Below, piece by piece: positions 50,853 through 59,420 of a stretch of 64,000 nt of DNA. The stretch is from Streptomyces albireticuli. GTDB taxonomy: Bacteria; Actinomycetota; Actinomycetes; Streptomycetales; Streptomycetaceae. The first letter of the stretch is position 1. Each line of letters starts with the position of its first letter. The notes under the pieces are model-generated. The model saw nothing but the letters and a program-made list of their open reading frames with translations. It was not told the DNA's origin and searched no databases. The stretch is from the NCBI RefSeq assembly GCF_002192455.1, contig NZ_CP021744.1, positions 3,006,001 through 3,070,000 on the forward strand, written 5' to 3'. The position numbers and the translations under genes were made by a program.

Positions 50853-52471
50853 GCGGGGACAGCGCGCGTATGGCGGGGGGCGGCGCCCGTAGGGCCGGGG
50901 ACGACCGCCGCACGGCTGGGGACAGCACCCGTACGGCTGGGGACAGCACCTGTACGGCTGGGGAAAGCCCTCGCACGACCGGGGACAGCGCCCGTACGGT
51001 CGGGGACAGCCCCCGCACCCAGATCTTCCTCGCGTCGACGCTCTACGGCGCCGCGACGCTCGCCGCCGCCCTGGACACCGGGTGCTTCTCCCCCGCCGAC
51101 CGCCGGCTGCTGCTCGTCGCCAACACCGCCGCCGTCCCGGAGACCACGCCCGCCCTCGACGAGGCGCCCGGCTTCGCGCCGCTGCGCGCCCGCTTCGACG
51201 AGGTCCTCTCGTGGAACGGGACGATCAGCCCCTTCCACCCGAGCGGCTGGTCGCCCCGCCCGGACGACGCGCCCCTGTGGGAGCGGCACCTGCGGCTGCT
51301 CTGGGGGCTGGGCGCCGGGCCGGTCGAGCTGATCGTGGAGTCCCTCCAGGTCAGCCCCGCGCACGCGGTCGCCCTGTGCTTCCCGGACGCGCCCCTGGAG
51401 GTCTACGCCGACGGGCTGATGAGCTACGGCCCGACGCGCAACAAGCTCGACCCGCTGGTCGGCACCCGGGTGCGGCGGCTGCTCCACCTGGACCTGGTGC
51501 CGGGGCTGCGGCCGCTGCTGCTCGGCGAGTTCGGGGTGCCGGCGGAGCTCGTACCGACCGAGGCGTTCACGAAGGTGCTGGCCGAACTCGCGGACGCCAC
51601 GCCTCCGGTGACCGCGCCCGAGGGGGCCGCGCTGCTGCTCGGGCAGTATCTGTCGGCGCTCGACATCCTCACGCCCGAGGAGGAGGAGCGGCTGCACGTG
51701 CGGATGCTGCGCGGGGCGGTCGCGCGCGGCCACCGCGCGCTGGTCTTCAAGCCGCACCCGGCGGCACCGGCCCGCTGGTCGCGGGCGCTGGAGGAGGAGG
51801 CCGGCCGGCTCGGCGCGGACCTGACGGTGCTGGACACGCCGATGCTGGCCGAAGTGGTCTATCAGCGGATCCGGCCGGCGCTGGTCGTCGGCTGCTTCTC
51901 GACGGCGCTGCTCACGGCCCGCGCCTTCTACGGGCTGCGGGTCGCCCGGACCGGGACGGACCTGCTGCTGGAGCGGCTCAGCCCGTACCAGAACAGCAAC
52001 CGGGTGCCGGTGACGCTGGTGGACGCGCTGCTGCCGGAGCTGGAGGACGGCGGGACGGACGTCGGCGCGGAGGGCGTGGACGGTCCCGGGGCTGACGGCC
52101 CGGCCGTGAGTACGGTGACGGAGGCCCGCGTTCCGGCCGGCGAGGAGCTCGCCGGTCTGCTCGCCGCCGTCGGTTTCGCCATGCAGCCGCAGGTCCTGCC
52201 GTCCCTGCGCCCGGCCGCCGAACGCTATCTGGCCGCACACCTCGACGACCGCACCCGCCGCTACTTCAAGCGCCGGCGCCTCACCGCCCTCGCGCTCCCC
52301 GGGGCGCTTCCCTCGCCCCTCGCCTTCCTCCCCCGCAACCCGGCCGTCCGGAAGGTGGCCCGCCGGGCCCGCGCGGTGCGGCGGCGGCTGGCGGGGCGGG
52401 CCGGAAGGGCGGGGAAGCAGGGGCAGACGGTGAAGCCGACGGCTCCGGCGAAACCGAAGGTGACCGCATGA
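50849..52471 (+). CDS. Polysialyltransferase-like protein with N-terminal heptapeptide repeats
   Basis: 540 residues. Codons 2-57 are eight tandem seven-residue units of the form AGDSTRT (21-bp repeats, 50852-51019). From residue 58 the polysialyltransferase-like fold begins (QIFLASTLYGAATLAAALDT), with DEVLSWNGTISPFHPSGW, EVYADGLMSYGPTRNKLDPL, LLLGQYLSALDILTPEEEER, HRALVFKPHPAAPARWSRAL and RPALVVGCFSTALLTARAFY. KPHP and the late Ser loop are shared with the family. It is the second such enzyme in the cluster. The C-terminal ~60 residues are basic, suggesting membrane contact. Confidence 0.85.
   Translation: MSGDSARMAGGGARRAGDDRRTAGDSTRTAGDSTCTAGESPRTTGDSARTVGDSPRTQIFLASTLYGAATLAAALDTGCFSPADRRLLLVANTAAVPETTPALDEAPGFAPLRARFDEVLSWNGTISPFHPSGWSPRPDDAPLWERHLRLLWGLGAGPVELIVESLQVSPAHAVALCFPDAPLEVYADGLMSYGPTRNKLDPLVGTRVRRLLHLDLVPGLRPLLLGEFGVPAELVPTEAFTKVLAELADATPPVTAPEGAALLLGQYLSALDILTPEEEERLHVRMLRGAVARGHRALVFKPHPAAPARWSRALEEEAGRLGADLTVLDTPMLAEVVYQRIRPALVVGCFSTALLTARAFYGLRVARTGTDLLLERLSPYQNSNRVPVTLVDALLPELEDGGTDVGAEGVDGPGADGPAVSTVTEARVPAGEELAGLLAAVGFAMQPQVLPSLRPAAERYLAAHLDDRTRRYFKRRRLTALALPGALPSPLAFLPRNPAVRKVARRARAVRRRLAGRAGRAGKQGQTVKPTAPAKPKVTA
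50852..51019 (+). repeat. Eight 21-bp tandem repeats coding heptapeptides
   Basis: In-frame units SGDSARM, AGGGARR, AGDDRRT, AGDSTRT, AGDSTCT, AGESPRT, TGDSART, VGDSPRT at the start of the polysialyltransferase-like gene. Confidence 0.9.
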
Positions 52472-53676
52472 CCGCGCCTCCCGTGTCCGGCCCCGCCCCG
52501 TCGGCCTCCTCCCTCACGCCCGTACCACCGCCCGTACCGTCCGAGGCTCCTCGGGAGAGCGGCAGCGGCCGTCAGGCGGAGGGGAAGGGCTCCGGTGGGC
52601 GGCTGCGCGCGCTGGACGGGCTGCGGCTGATCGCCGCCCTGATGGTGGCGCTCTACCACTACGGCGGCCGGGGCGGCGAGATCGGCCAGGCCTGGGGCGC
52701 CTCGCCACGGCGTGAATTCCCCACGCTGTCCGGGGCCTTCGCCTACGGCTGCCTCGGCGTCGAGATCTTCTTCGTCATCAGCGGCTTCGTGATCTGCATG
52801 AGCGGCTGGGGGCGTCCGCTGCGCTCCTTCTTCGCCTCCCGCGTGGCCCGCCTCTACCCCGCCTACTGGGCGGCGATCGCGCTCGTCACACTGGCCTTCG
52901 CGCTGCCCTGGGTGACGTACCGGACGGTGTCCTTCAGCGACACCCTGGTGAACATGACGATGCTTCAGCAGCCGGTCGGGGCCCAGCGGGTGCTGGGCGT
53001 GTGCTGGACCCTCTGGGCGGAGCTGCGCTTCTACGCGCTCTTCGCGCTGTTCGTCGTGCTGCCGGGCGCGACCCGCCGCCGGGTGGTGCTCTTCTGCGCG
53101 GTGTGGACCCTGGCCACAGTGGTCACGACCGCCTCGCACGTGGAGTTCCTGCGGGTGGTGGTGATGCCGGAGTACTCCTCGTACTTCATCGGCGGCATCG
53201 GCCTCTATCTGATCCACCGCTTCGGCCACGAGGCACTGTCCTGGGGCATCGTGGGGGTGAGCTTCCTGGTGGGGCAGCACTACGCGGTGGCCGGGCTGTG
53301 GCACCCGCCGGGCGCGCAGTACTTCTCGTACCGCTCGCAGTACGTGATCGTCGCCGTGATCGCCGTCGGCTACGCGGCGGTGGCGCTGATCGCCACGGGG
53401 AAGCTGCGCTGGGCGAACTGGCGCTGGCTGACGGTCGCGGGCGCGCTGACGTACCCCTTCTACCTGGTGCACGAGCACCTGGGGTGGGTGGTGATCGGCG
53501 GGCTGCACCGGGGGTTGGGGATCCCCTCGGCCGCGACGTTCCCGCTGACGATCGCGTTGATGCTGGGGCTGGCGTGGCTGCTGCACCGGCAGGTGGAGCG
53601 GCGGCTGACGCCGCTGCTGAGGCGGTCGTTGACGAGGGTGCGGGGTGGGGTGGAAGACAGGCGGACGGGCGGATAG
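52468..53676 (+). CDS. Acyltransferase 3 family membrane O-acyltransferase
   Basis: 402 residues, about 10 membrane helices. Signature start RLRALDGLRLIAALMVALYH (the conserved R-x10-H region), GVEIFFVISGFVICMSGWGR, SRVARLYPAYWAAIALVTLA and late LTYPFYLVHEHLGW. Such proteins O-acetylate surface polysaccharides, so this one probably decorates the nonulosonate polymer. The N-terminal ~45 residues are Pro/Ser-rich and cytoplasmic. ATGA overlap with the preceding gene places it last in the plus-strand operon. Confidence 0.9.
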   Translation: MTAPPVSGPAPSASSLTPVPPPVPSEAPRESGSGRQAEGKGSGGRLRALDGLRLIAALMVALYHYGGRGGEIGQAWGASPRREFPTLSGAFAYGCLGVEIFFVISGFVICMSGWGRPLRSFFASRVARLYPAYWAAIALVTLAFALPWVTYRTVSFSDTLVNMTMLQQPVGAQRVLGVCWTLWAELRFYALFALFVVLPGATRRRVVLFCAVWTLATVVTTASHVEFLRVVVMPEYSSYFIGGIGLYLIHRFGHEALSWGIVGVSFLVGQHYAVAGLWHPPGAQYFSYRSQYVIVAVIAVGYAAVALIATGKLRWANWRWLTVAGALTYPFYLVHEHLGWVVIGGLHRGLGIPSAATFPLTIALMLGLAWLLHRQVERRLTPLLRRSLTRVRGGVEDRRTGG

Positions 53677-53697
53677 TTGCCGTGCCCCCGGAGTGGG

Positions 53698-54495
53698 TCA
53701 GCCCTTGTCGAGCCCCGGAGCAGGGTGTCGCTCCGGGGCCGAGCCGTTTTCCGGGGAGCCGTTTTCCGGGGAGCCGTTTTCCGGGGCGGGGTGGTGCTCG
53801 GGGGGCGAGTGGTGCCCTGAGGACGAGTGGCGCTCCGGGGGCGAGTGGTGCCCTGACCCGGGCAGCAGCGTCACTTCAAGACCGGCGATGACGGCGCGCA
53901 GCCCGTCCTCGTAGCCGGCGTCGAGGTCCTCGAAGAACTCCCGGCCGGCCTCGGTGGCGAGCGGGTGGCCCGCCAGCCTGCGGGCGCGGCCGTCCGGCTC
54001 GTAGGCCGGGTCGCGACCACCGTCGGGCACGGGGTAGACGGACTGCTCCTCTATGACGTAGCCGACGGTGTACGTGTTCACGGTGAACCAGGCGCGGGCG
54101 GCGGCGCGGGGCGTGAAGCCGGAGTCGACGCAGAAGCGGAGCAGCTCCTCCAGCGGGGTGGCGTAGCTGGCGTCGGTGAAGCGGCTGCCGCTGAAGACCT
54201 TCGCGCCGTCGCGGTAGGCGAGCAGGGAGCGGCGCAGTTCGCGGGTGGCGGCCGCCATGCGCTCCTGCCAGGTGGTGCCGCCGGCCTGTGAGATGGGGAC
54301 GGCCATGCGGCGGAACATCTCCGTCGCCACCTCGTCGAGCAGCTCCTGCTTGTTCTTGAAGTGCCAGTAGAGCGCCGGGGCCTGGACGTCCAGCTCCTTG
54401 GCGATCCGGCGCAGGGTCAGGCCTTCGAGGCCCACTTCGTTCAGCAGGCGCAGGGCGGTGTCCGCGACCAGGGCGCGGTCGATTCGAGTTGCCAC
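53698..54495 (-). CDS. TetR-family regulator with repetitive C-terminal tail
   Basis: 265 residues. Helix-turn-helix LRRIAKELDVQAPALYWHFK (~residues 29-48) and a TetR_C-type ligand domain (LRFCVDSGFTPRAAARAWFT, NTYTVGYVIEEQSVYP). The last ~55 residues are low-complexity (GHHSPPERHSSSGHHSPPEH, ENGSPENGSPENGS) coded by 15-bp DNA repeats. GTG 54495 follows TAAGCT (54507-54502) by 6 nt. The operator CTTAACGGTGTTCAG at 54504-54518 covers this -10, and a second copy lies before the divergent monooxygenase, so it probably represses both. Confidence 0.9.
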   Translation of the reverse strand: MATRIDRALVADTALRLLNEVGLEGLTLRRIAKELDVQAPALYWHFKNKQELLDEVATEMFRRMAVPISQAGGTTWQERMAAATRELRRSLLAYRDGAKVFSGSRFTDASYATPLEELLRFCVDSGFTPRAAARAWFTVNTYTVGYVIEEQSVYPVPDGGRDPAYEPDGRARRLAGHPLATEAGREFFEDLDAGYEDGLRAVIAGLEVTLLPGSGHHSPPERHSSSGHHSPPEHHPAPENGSPENGSPENGSAPERHPAPGLDKG

Positions 54496-54503
54496 CTTGA
54501 CAG

Positions 54504-54518
54504 CTTAACGGTGTTCAG
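54504..54518. promoter_or_regulatory. TetR operator 1
   Basis: CTTAAC-GGT-GTTCAG, one change from CTTAAC-N3-GTTAAG; overlaps the -10 of the TetR gene. Confidence 0.7.
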
Positions 54519-54540
54519 TTCACGCTGGGGGCAGAGCGAA

Positions 54541-54555
54541 CTTAACAACGTTAAG
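54541..54555. promoter_or_regulatory. TetR operator 2
   Basis: CTTAAC-AAC-GTTAAG, perfect inverted repeat, 37 bp from operator 1 and overlapping the AAGGAG (54552-54557) of the monooxygenase gene. Confidence 0.75.
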
Positions 54556-54566
54556 GAGTGTGGCTC

Positions 54567-56174
54567 GTGGGCATTGTCGTTCCTGCTGCCGTTCCCGCTG
54601 CTGTTCCTTCCGCCGTTCCTTCCGCCGTTCCTTCTGCCGCCCGCGCCGCGGTGGACGTCGAGGTGCTCATCGCCGGCGCCGGCCCCACCGGTCTCGTCCT
54701 CGCCATCGACCTCGCCCGGCGCGGTGTCCGCCACCGGATCGTGGAGCGCTCCGAGCGCGGCTTCCCCGGCTCGCGCGGCACGGGCATCCAGCCCCGCACC
54801 CTGGAGGTGCTGGACGACCTCGGGGCGGTGGCCGCGCTCCGGGCGGTGGGCGGGCCGTGCCCGCTGATCCAGGTCTGGGAGGGGCCGCGGCGCGTCCGCG
54901 AGCGGGATCTCGTCCACCGGGCGGAGGCCGGGCCGACGACTCCGTATCCCGAGCTGCTGATGCTGCCGCAGTGGCGCACGGTGGAGGTGCTGTACGGACG
55001 GCTGGAAGAGCTGGGCGGCACGGTGGACTTCAGCACCGGGATGACCGGGTTCGACCAGGACGCGGACGGGGTCACGGCGACGCTGCGGCACGCGGACGGC
55101 TCGGAGGAGACCGTGCGGGCGGAGTATCTCGTCGCGGCGGACGGCGGGCGCAGCACGGTGCGCAAGGCGCTCGGCGTCCCCTTCACCGGCGAGCCCGTCG
55201 ATCCGCGCCCGGTGCTGATCGCGGACGTGATGCTGGAGGGTGTCGACCGCGGGCACTGGCACATGTGGCCGAAGGCGGAGGGCGGGCTCCTGGCCCTGCG
55301 GCCGCTGGAGGGCGCGGAGACGTTCCAGGTCATCGCGGGGTTCGAGGACGTGACGTACGAGCCGGAGGTCTCCCGCGACGCCACGCCCGAGGCGCTGCTC
55401 GCCCTCCTGGAGCGGCGCACGGGGCTGCCGGGGCTGCGGGTGGGCGAGGTCACGTGGGCCTCGGTGTACCGGGCGCGGGCGGCGATGGCCGAGCGGTTCC
55501 GCACGGGCCGGGTGTTCCTCGCCGGGGACGCGGCGCACATCCACTCCCCGGCGGGCGGCCAGGGGCTGAACACCAGCGTCCAGGACGCGTACAACCTGGG
55601 CTGGAAGCTGGGGGCGGTGCTGCGGCACGGCGCGCCCGACACCCTGCTGGACAGCTATGACACGGAGCGGGTGCGGGTGGCCGCCGATGTGCTGGGGCTG
55701 AGCACGAGCGTGCACGCCGCCGACCGGGCGCACTCGGAGGACGGCCTGCACCGCCGCGGCCCGGAGACCCTCCAACTGGGCCTGAACTACCGGGAGAGCC
55801 CGCTCACCCGCGAGGCGCGCCGGGACGTCCCGGAGGGAGCCCTCCGGGCGGGCGACCGCGCGCCCGACGCACCGTGCGTGGACGCCTCCGGCGCCGAGGT
55901 CCGCCTCTTCGACGCCTTCCGTGGACCGCACTTCACCCTGCTGGACCTCACGGGCGAGCCCGCCCCGCGGCCGGTCCCGGACGCGCCGTGGCTCCACACA
56001 TACCGCGTGGGCGGCCCGGGCGCGGACCTGCACGACGCCGGCGGTCACGCGAAGGCGGCGTACGGCTCGGGGCTGTTCCTGATCCGCCCGGACGGGTATG
56101 TGGGGCTGGCGACGGATGAGGTGGGGGATATCGCGGCGTATGTGGGGGCGGTGGGGGTGGTGACGGCGGGCTGA
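54567..56174 (+). CDS. FAD-dependent aromatic monooxygenase (RIFMO/PHBH-like)
   Basis: 535 residues from GTG 54567 (AAGGAG, spacer 9). A PAAVPSAVPSA-type repeat at residues 7-22, then group A flavoprotein hydroxylase motifs: EVLIAGAGPTGLVLAIDLAR, YLVAADGGRSTVRKALGVPF (DG motif) and VFLAGDAAHIHSPAGGQGLN with TSVQDAYNLGWKL. A C-terminal thioredoxin-like domain (~400-535) is as in phenol hydroxylase and rifampicin monooxygenase. It would hydroxylate an aromatic or ansamycin-type compound with NAD(P)H and O2. Under the control of the divergent TetR by two matching operators. Confidence 0.88.
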   Translation: MGIVVPAAVPAAVPSAVPSAVPSAARAAVDVEVLIAGAGPTGLVLAIDLARRGVRHRIVERSERGFPGSRGTGIQPRTLEVLDDLGAVAALRAVGGPCPLIQVWEGPRRVRERDLVHRAEAGPTTPYPELLMLPQWRTVEVLYGRLEELGGTVDFSTGMTGFDQDADGVTATLRHADGSEETVRAEYLVAADGGRSTVRKALGVPFTGEPVDPRPVLIADVMLEGVDRGHWHMWPKAEGGLLALRPLEGAETFQVIAGFEDVTYEPEVSRDATPEALLALLERRTGLPGLRVGEVTWASVYRARAAMAERFRTGRVFLAGDAAHIHSPAGGQGLNTSVQDAYNLGWKLGAVLRHGAPDTLLDSYDTERVRVAADVLGLSTSVHAADRAHSEDGLHRRGPETLQLGLNYRESPLTREARRDVPEGALRAGDRAPDAPCVDASGAEVRLFDAFRGPHFTLLDLTGEPAPRPVPDAPWLHTYRVGGPGADLHDAGGHAKAAYGSGLFLIRPDGYVGLATDEVGDIAAYVGAVGVVTAG

Positions 56175-56571
56175 GGGGGTGGTGCGGGGTGGCGACCGCC
56201 GGGCTGAGGGGGCCGGTCACGGGCGGGGGGCCGCTGCGCGGGACCCTGCCCCCTACCCGCCCCTTCCCGAACCGGGGGCTTCACCCCCGGGCCCCCTTTC
56301 CGCGCTACCGCGCGGTGGCCTCAAACTCCCCCAGCTACCGCTGGGAGGTGCCCCCAGCCGGGCTGGATTTCGCCGCTGTCCGTGGCTTGCTTGCCGGCCC
56401 GGTTCCGGGCGACAACTCAGCCCGTCCGGCGATTGAGGACCGGGGCCCGGGGCGGAGCCCCGGTTCGGGAAGGGGCGGGGTGGGGAAAAGCCCCGCGCAG
56501 CGGCACCCCGCCCGCACCCCGCCCGCACCCCGCACCCCGCACCCGCCCCAACCCCCCACCCCGCGCCAGCG
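56175..56571. other. Intergenic repeat region between monooxygenase and gntP
   Basis: 397 bases with no gene; filled mostly by interspersed repeat copy 4 and a run of CCCGCACC repeats at about 56508-56545. Confidence 0.7.
56229..56512. repeat. Interspersed intergenic repeat, copy 4 (two head-to-head modules)
   Basis: Left module CCCCTACCCGCCCCTTCCCG ... CCGCGCGGTGGCCTCAAACT; right module CAGCCCGTCCGGCGATTGAG ... CGGTTCGGGAAGGGGCGGGG. Also shares CAGCTACCGCTGGGAGGTGC with copy 5. Confidence 0.65.
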
Positions 56572-57969
56572 CTAAAGCACCAGCGACAACAGCATCACAA
56601 ACCCCAGCGACACCACAGAGATCACCGTCTCCATCAGAGACCACGTCTTGATCGTCTGCCCCACGCTCATCCCGAAGTACTCCTTCACCATCCAGAACCC
56701 CGCATCGTTCACGTGGCTGAAGAACAGCGACCCCGCACCCACAGCCAGCACCAGCAGCGCCGCGTGCGTCGTGCTCATGTCGGCCGCGAGCGGGGCCACG
56801 AGACCGGCCGCCGAGATCGTGGCGACGGTCGCGGAGCCGGTCGCGAGCCGGATGCCGACGGCGATCAGCCAGGCCAGCAGCAGGGCGGAGACCGACCAGT
56901 CCTCGGAGATGTCCATGATCATCCGGCCGACGCCGACGTCGACGAGGGTCTGCTTGAAGCCACCGCCCGCGCCGACGATCAGCAGGATGCCGGCGATCGG
57001 CACCAGCGACTTCTCCACGGTCGTGGCGAGCCGGTCACGGCCGAAGCCGGCGGCCCGGCCGAGGGTGAACAGCCCGACGAGGACGGCGGAGAGCAGCGCT
57101 ATCAGGGGCGAGCCGATCACGTCGGTCACCCGCTGGACATGGTCCTTGGGGTCGTCCACGACGACGTCGACGAGCGCCTTGGCCAGCATCAGCACGACCG
57201 GCAGCATCACGGTGCCGACGGTGACCGCGAAGCTCGGGCGGCGCTCCAGTTCCTCGGAGGGCCGCTGGGGGATCAGCTTCTCGGGCGGGGCGATGTCGAC
57301 CCAGCGCGCGGCGAGGCGGGAGAACAGCGGCCCGGCGATGACGGCGGTCGGCACGGCGACGAGGACGCCGAGCGCGAGGGTCACCCCGAGGTTGGCGCCG
57401 ATCGCGTCGATGGCGGCCAGCGGACCGGGGTGCGGCGGCACCAGGCCGTGCATCACGGAGAGACCGGCGAGGGCGGGGATGCCGATGCGCATCAGGGAGT
57501 GGTTGCCGCGCTTGGCGACCAGCAGCACCACCGGGATCAGCAGCACGATCCCGACCTCGAAGAAGAGCGGGAGCCCGATGACGCCCGCGATCAGCACCAT
57601 CGCCCAGGGCATGGAGCGCGTACCGGCCTTGGCGAGGATCGTGTCGACGATCTGGTCGGCGCCCCCGGAGTCGGCGAGCAGCTTGCCGAGGATCGCGCCG
57701 AGCGCGATGAGGACGCCGACGCCCGCGACGGTCGAGCCGAGGCCGGTCGTGAAGCTGGCGATGCCCTTGTCCAGGGGCGCGCCCGCAGCCGCGCCGAGCA
57801 CCAGCGAGCCGATGGTCAGGGCCAGAAAGGCGTGCAGCTTGAGGCGGGTGATGAGGAGGACGATGACGGCGATGCCGACGAGGACCGCGATGCCCAGCTG
57901 GGCATGGCCCGCCGAGGTGATCGGTCCGGCGGGGGCCGCGGCCAGCATCTCGACGCTGAGAGTGCTCAC
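56572..57969 (-). CDS. gntP: Gluconate:H+ symporter (GntP family)
   Basis: 465 residues, about 12-14 membrane helices. GntP family features: LITRLKLHAFLALTIGSLVL, IALGAILGKLLADSGGADQI, LPLFFEVGIVLLIPVVLLVA, LVPPHPGPLAAIDAIGANLG and the late FFSHVNDAGFWMVKEYFGMS, highly typical of gluconate permeases. Imports gluconate or a related sugar acid. It follows gntK on the same strand (31-base gap) and is under the divergent GntR. Confidence 0.92.
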   Translation of the reverse strand: MSTLSVEMLAAAPAGPITSAGHAQLGIAVLVGIAVIVLLITRLKLHAFLALTIGSLVLGAAAGAPLDKGIASFTTGLGSTVAGVGVLIALGAILGKLLADSGGADQIVDTILAKAGTRSMPWAMVLIAGVIGLPLFFEVGIVLLIPVVLLVAKRGNHSLMRIGIPALAGLSVMHGLVPPHPGPLAAIDAIGANLGVTLALGVLVAVPTAVIAGPLFSRLAARWVDIAPPEKLIPQRPSEELERRPSFAVTVGTVMLPVVLMLAKALVDVVVDDPKDHVQRVTDVIGSPLIALLSAVLVGLFTLGRAAGFGRDRLATTVEKSLVPIAGILLIVGAGGGFKQTLVDVGVGRMIMDISEDWSVSALLLAWLIAVGIRLATGSATVATISAAGLVAPLAADMSTTHAALLVLAVGAGSLFFSHVNDAGFWMVKEYFGMSVGQTIKTWSLMETVISVVSLGFVMLLSLVL

Positions 57970-58000
57970 GGGGGCTTCCTAAGGGGGTCGGGGGAGGTTG

Positions 58001-58543
58001 CTAGAGGCGCCGCAGCGCGGCGGTGGCCCGTTCGGCGATGGCCTCGGGGCCGGGCGTGACGTCCACGGCGACGCCCGCCTCGTCCGCGTCGAGCGGCTCC
58101 AGGGTCGCGAACTGCGAGTCCAGGAGCCGGCCGGTCATGAAGTGGCCCTTGCGGGCCGCCATCCGCTCGGCGATCAGCGCGCGGTCGCCGGTGAGGTGCA
58201 GGAAGACGATGCCGGGGGCGGCGGCGCGGAGCCGGTCGCGGTAGGCGCGCTTGAGGGCGGAGCAGCTCACGACCCCGCCGAGCCCGGCGCGGCTGTGCGC
58301 CCAGGCCCCGATGGCGTCCAGCCAGGGGGCGCGGTCGGCGTCGTCGAGCGGGGTGCCCGAGGACATCTTGGCGATGTTGGCGGCCGGGTGGAAGTCGTCG
58401 CCCTCGGCGTAGGGGACGCCGAGGGCCCGGGCCACCAGCGGGCCGATGGTGGTCTTGCCCGTGCCGGAGACTCCCATGACGGCGACGACGCGGGGGCCGG
58501 CCTCATGGGGGTGGGGGGTGTTCGGGGCGTGGGGGGCCTGCAT
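58001..58543 (-). CDS. gntK: Gluconokinase
   Basis: 180 residues from ATG 58543 with GAGG upstream; a GTG at 58594 would add 17 residues but lacks a site. P-loop VVAVMGVSGTGKTTIGPLVA, YAEGDDFHPAANIAKMSSGT (substrate loop), SCSALKRAYRDRLR and MAARKGHFMTGRLLDSQFAT are all standard for gluconokinase. It phosphorylates gluconate to 6-phosphogluconate, which enters the pentose phosphate pathway. First gene of the gntK-gntP operon. Confidence 0.93.
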   Translation of the reverse strand: MQAPHAPNTPHPHEAGPRVVAVMGVSGTGKTTIGPLVARALGVPYAEGDDFHPAANIAKMSSGTPLDDADRAPWLDAIGAWAHSRAGLGGVVSCSALKRAYRDRLRAAAPGIVFLHLTGDRALIAERMAARKGHFMTGRLLDSQFATLEPLDADEAGVAVDVTPGPEAIAERATAALRRL

Positions 58544-58604
58544 CGCTACCTCGTTGTCCTCGTCGACCTCGACGCCATTGGCGACGCGGCTCACTCAAGC
58601 TCAT

Positions 58605-58642
58605 TGATACGACGTATTCAAGACCCCGTGACCTAAAAGTCA
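58605..58642. promoter_or_regulatory. Candidate GntR operators in the gntK-gntR gap
   Basis: TGATACGACGTATTCA (58605-58620), palindromic apart from the axis and one pair, and TGAC-CTAAAA-GTCA (58629-58642). Both lie in the 138-bp divergent region. Confidence 0.5.
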
Positions 58643-58681
58643 TACTTAATTGGCGGAGCGGGGAAACCGTAGGCTGACCCC

Positions 58682-59383
58682 ATGGAAAACCAGGGGCAGG
58701 GGCTGCACGCGCGCGTGCTGGAGTCCCTCGGGCCCGCGATCACGGCAGGCGAGTACGGTCCGGGCACGGTCCTGCGCACGGACGAGCTGGAGGAGCGGTT
58801 CGCCGTCTCGCGCACCGTCATCCGTGAGGCCGTCCGCGTCCTGGAGTCCATGTGCCTGGTCTCCTCCCGGCGCCGGGTCGGTGTGACCGTGCTCCCCACC
58901 GAGGAGTGGAACGTCTACGACCCGCAGGTGATCCGCTGGCGGCTGGCCGGCGCCGACCGGCCGCGCCAGCTGCGCTCCCTGACCGTGCTGCGCTCGGCCG
59001 TCGAACCCGTGGCGGCGGGCCTCGCCGCCCGCCTGGCCACCCCCGAGCAGTGCGCGGAGCTCACGGAACACGCCCTCGGCATGGTCGCCACCTCGCGCGG
59101 CCAGCAACTGGCCGGATACCTGGTGCACGACGTCGCGTTCCACCGCGTGATCCTGCGCGCCTCCGGCAACGAGATGTTCGCCCGCCTCGGCGACGTCGTC
59201 GCCGAGGTCCTGACCGGCCGCACCGAACACCAGGTGATGTTCACCGACCCGGACCCGGCCGCGGTCACCCTGCACGTACGCGTCGCCGAGGCCGTACGCG
59301 AGCGGGACGCGGCCCGGGCGGAGGCGCTGACACGCGAGATCACGGCCGGGGCGATGGCGGAACTGGACATCCTGGCGCCGTAG
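58682..59383 (+). CDS. GntR-family regulator (FadR subfamily), gluconate operon repressor
   Basis: 233 residues. N-terminal winged helix (LHARVLESLGPAITAGEYGP, LEERFAVSRTVIREAVRVLE) and an all-helical FadR-type domain (LRSLTVLRSAVEPVAAGLAA, HDVAFHRVILRASGNEMFA with metal-binding Asp/His). In related gluconate systems the repressor is released by gluconate or 6-phosphogluconate; that is inferred here from the divergent gntK-gntP genes. TAGGCT (58670-58675) ends 6 nt before ATG 58682: likely leaderless. Confidence 0.9.
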   Translation: MENQGQGLHARVLESLGPAITAGEYGPGTVLRTDELEERFAVSRTVIREAVRVLESMCLVSSRRRVGVTVLPTEEWNVYDPQVIRWRLAGADRPRQLRSLTVLRSAVEPVAAGLAARLATPEQCAELTEHALGMVATSRGQQLAGYLVHDVAFHRVILRASGNEMFARLGDVVAEVLTGRTEHQVMFTDPDPAAVTLHVRVAEAVRERDAARAEALTREITAGAMAELDILAP

Positions 59384-59420
59384 TCGGTGGCGGAGGACCA
59401 CCGTCCCGGGCGGCGTCCGG

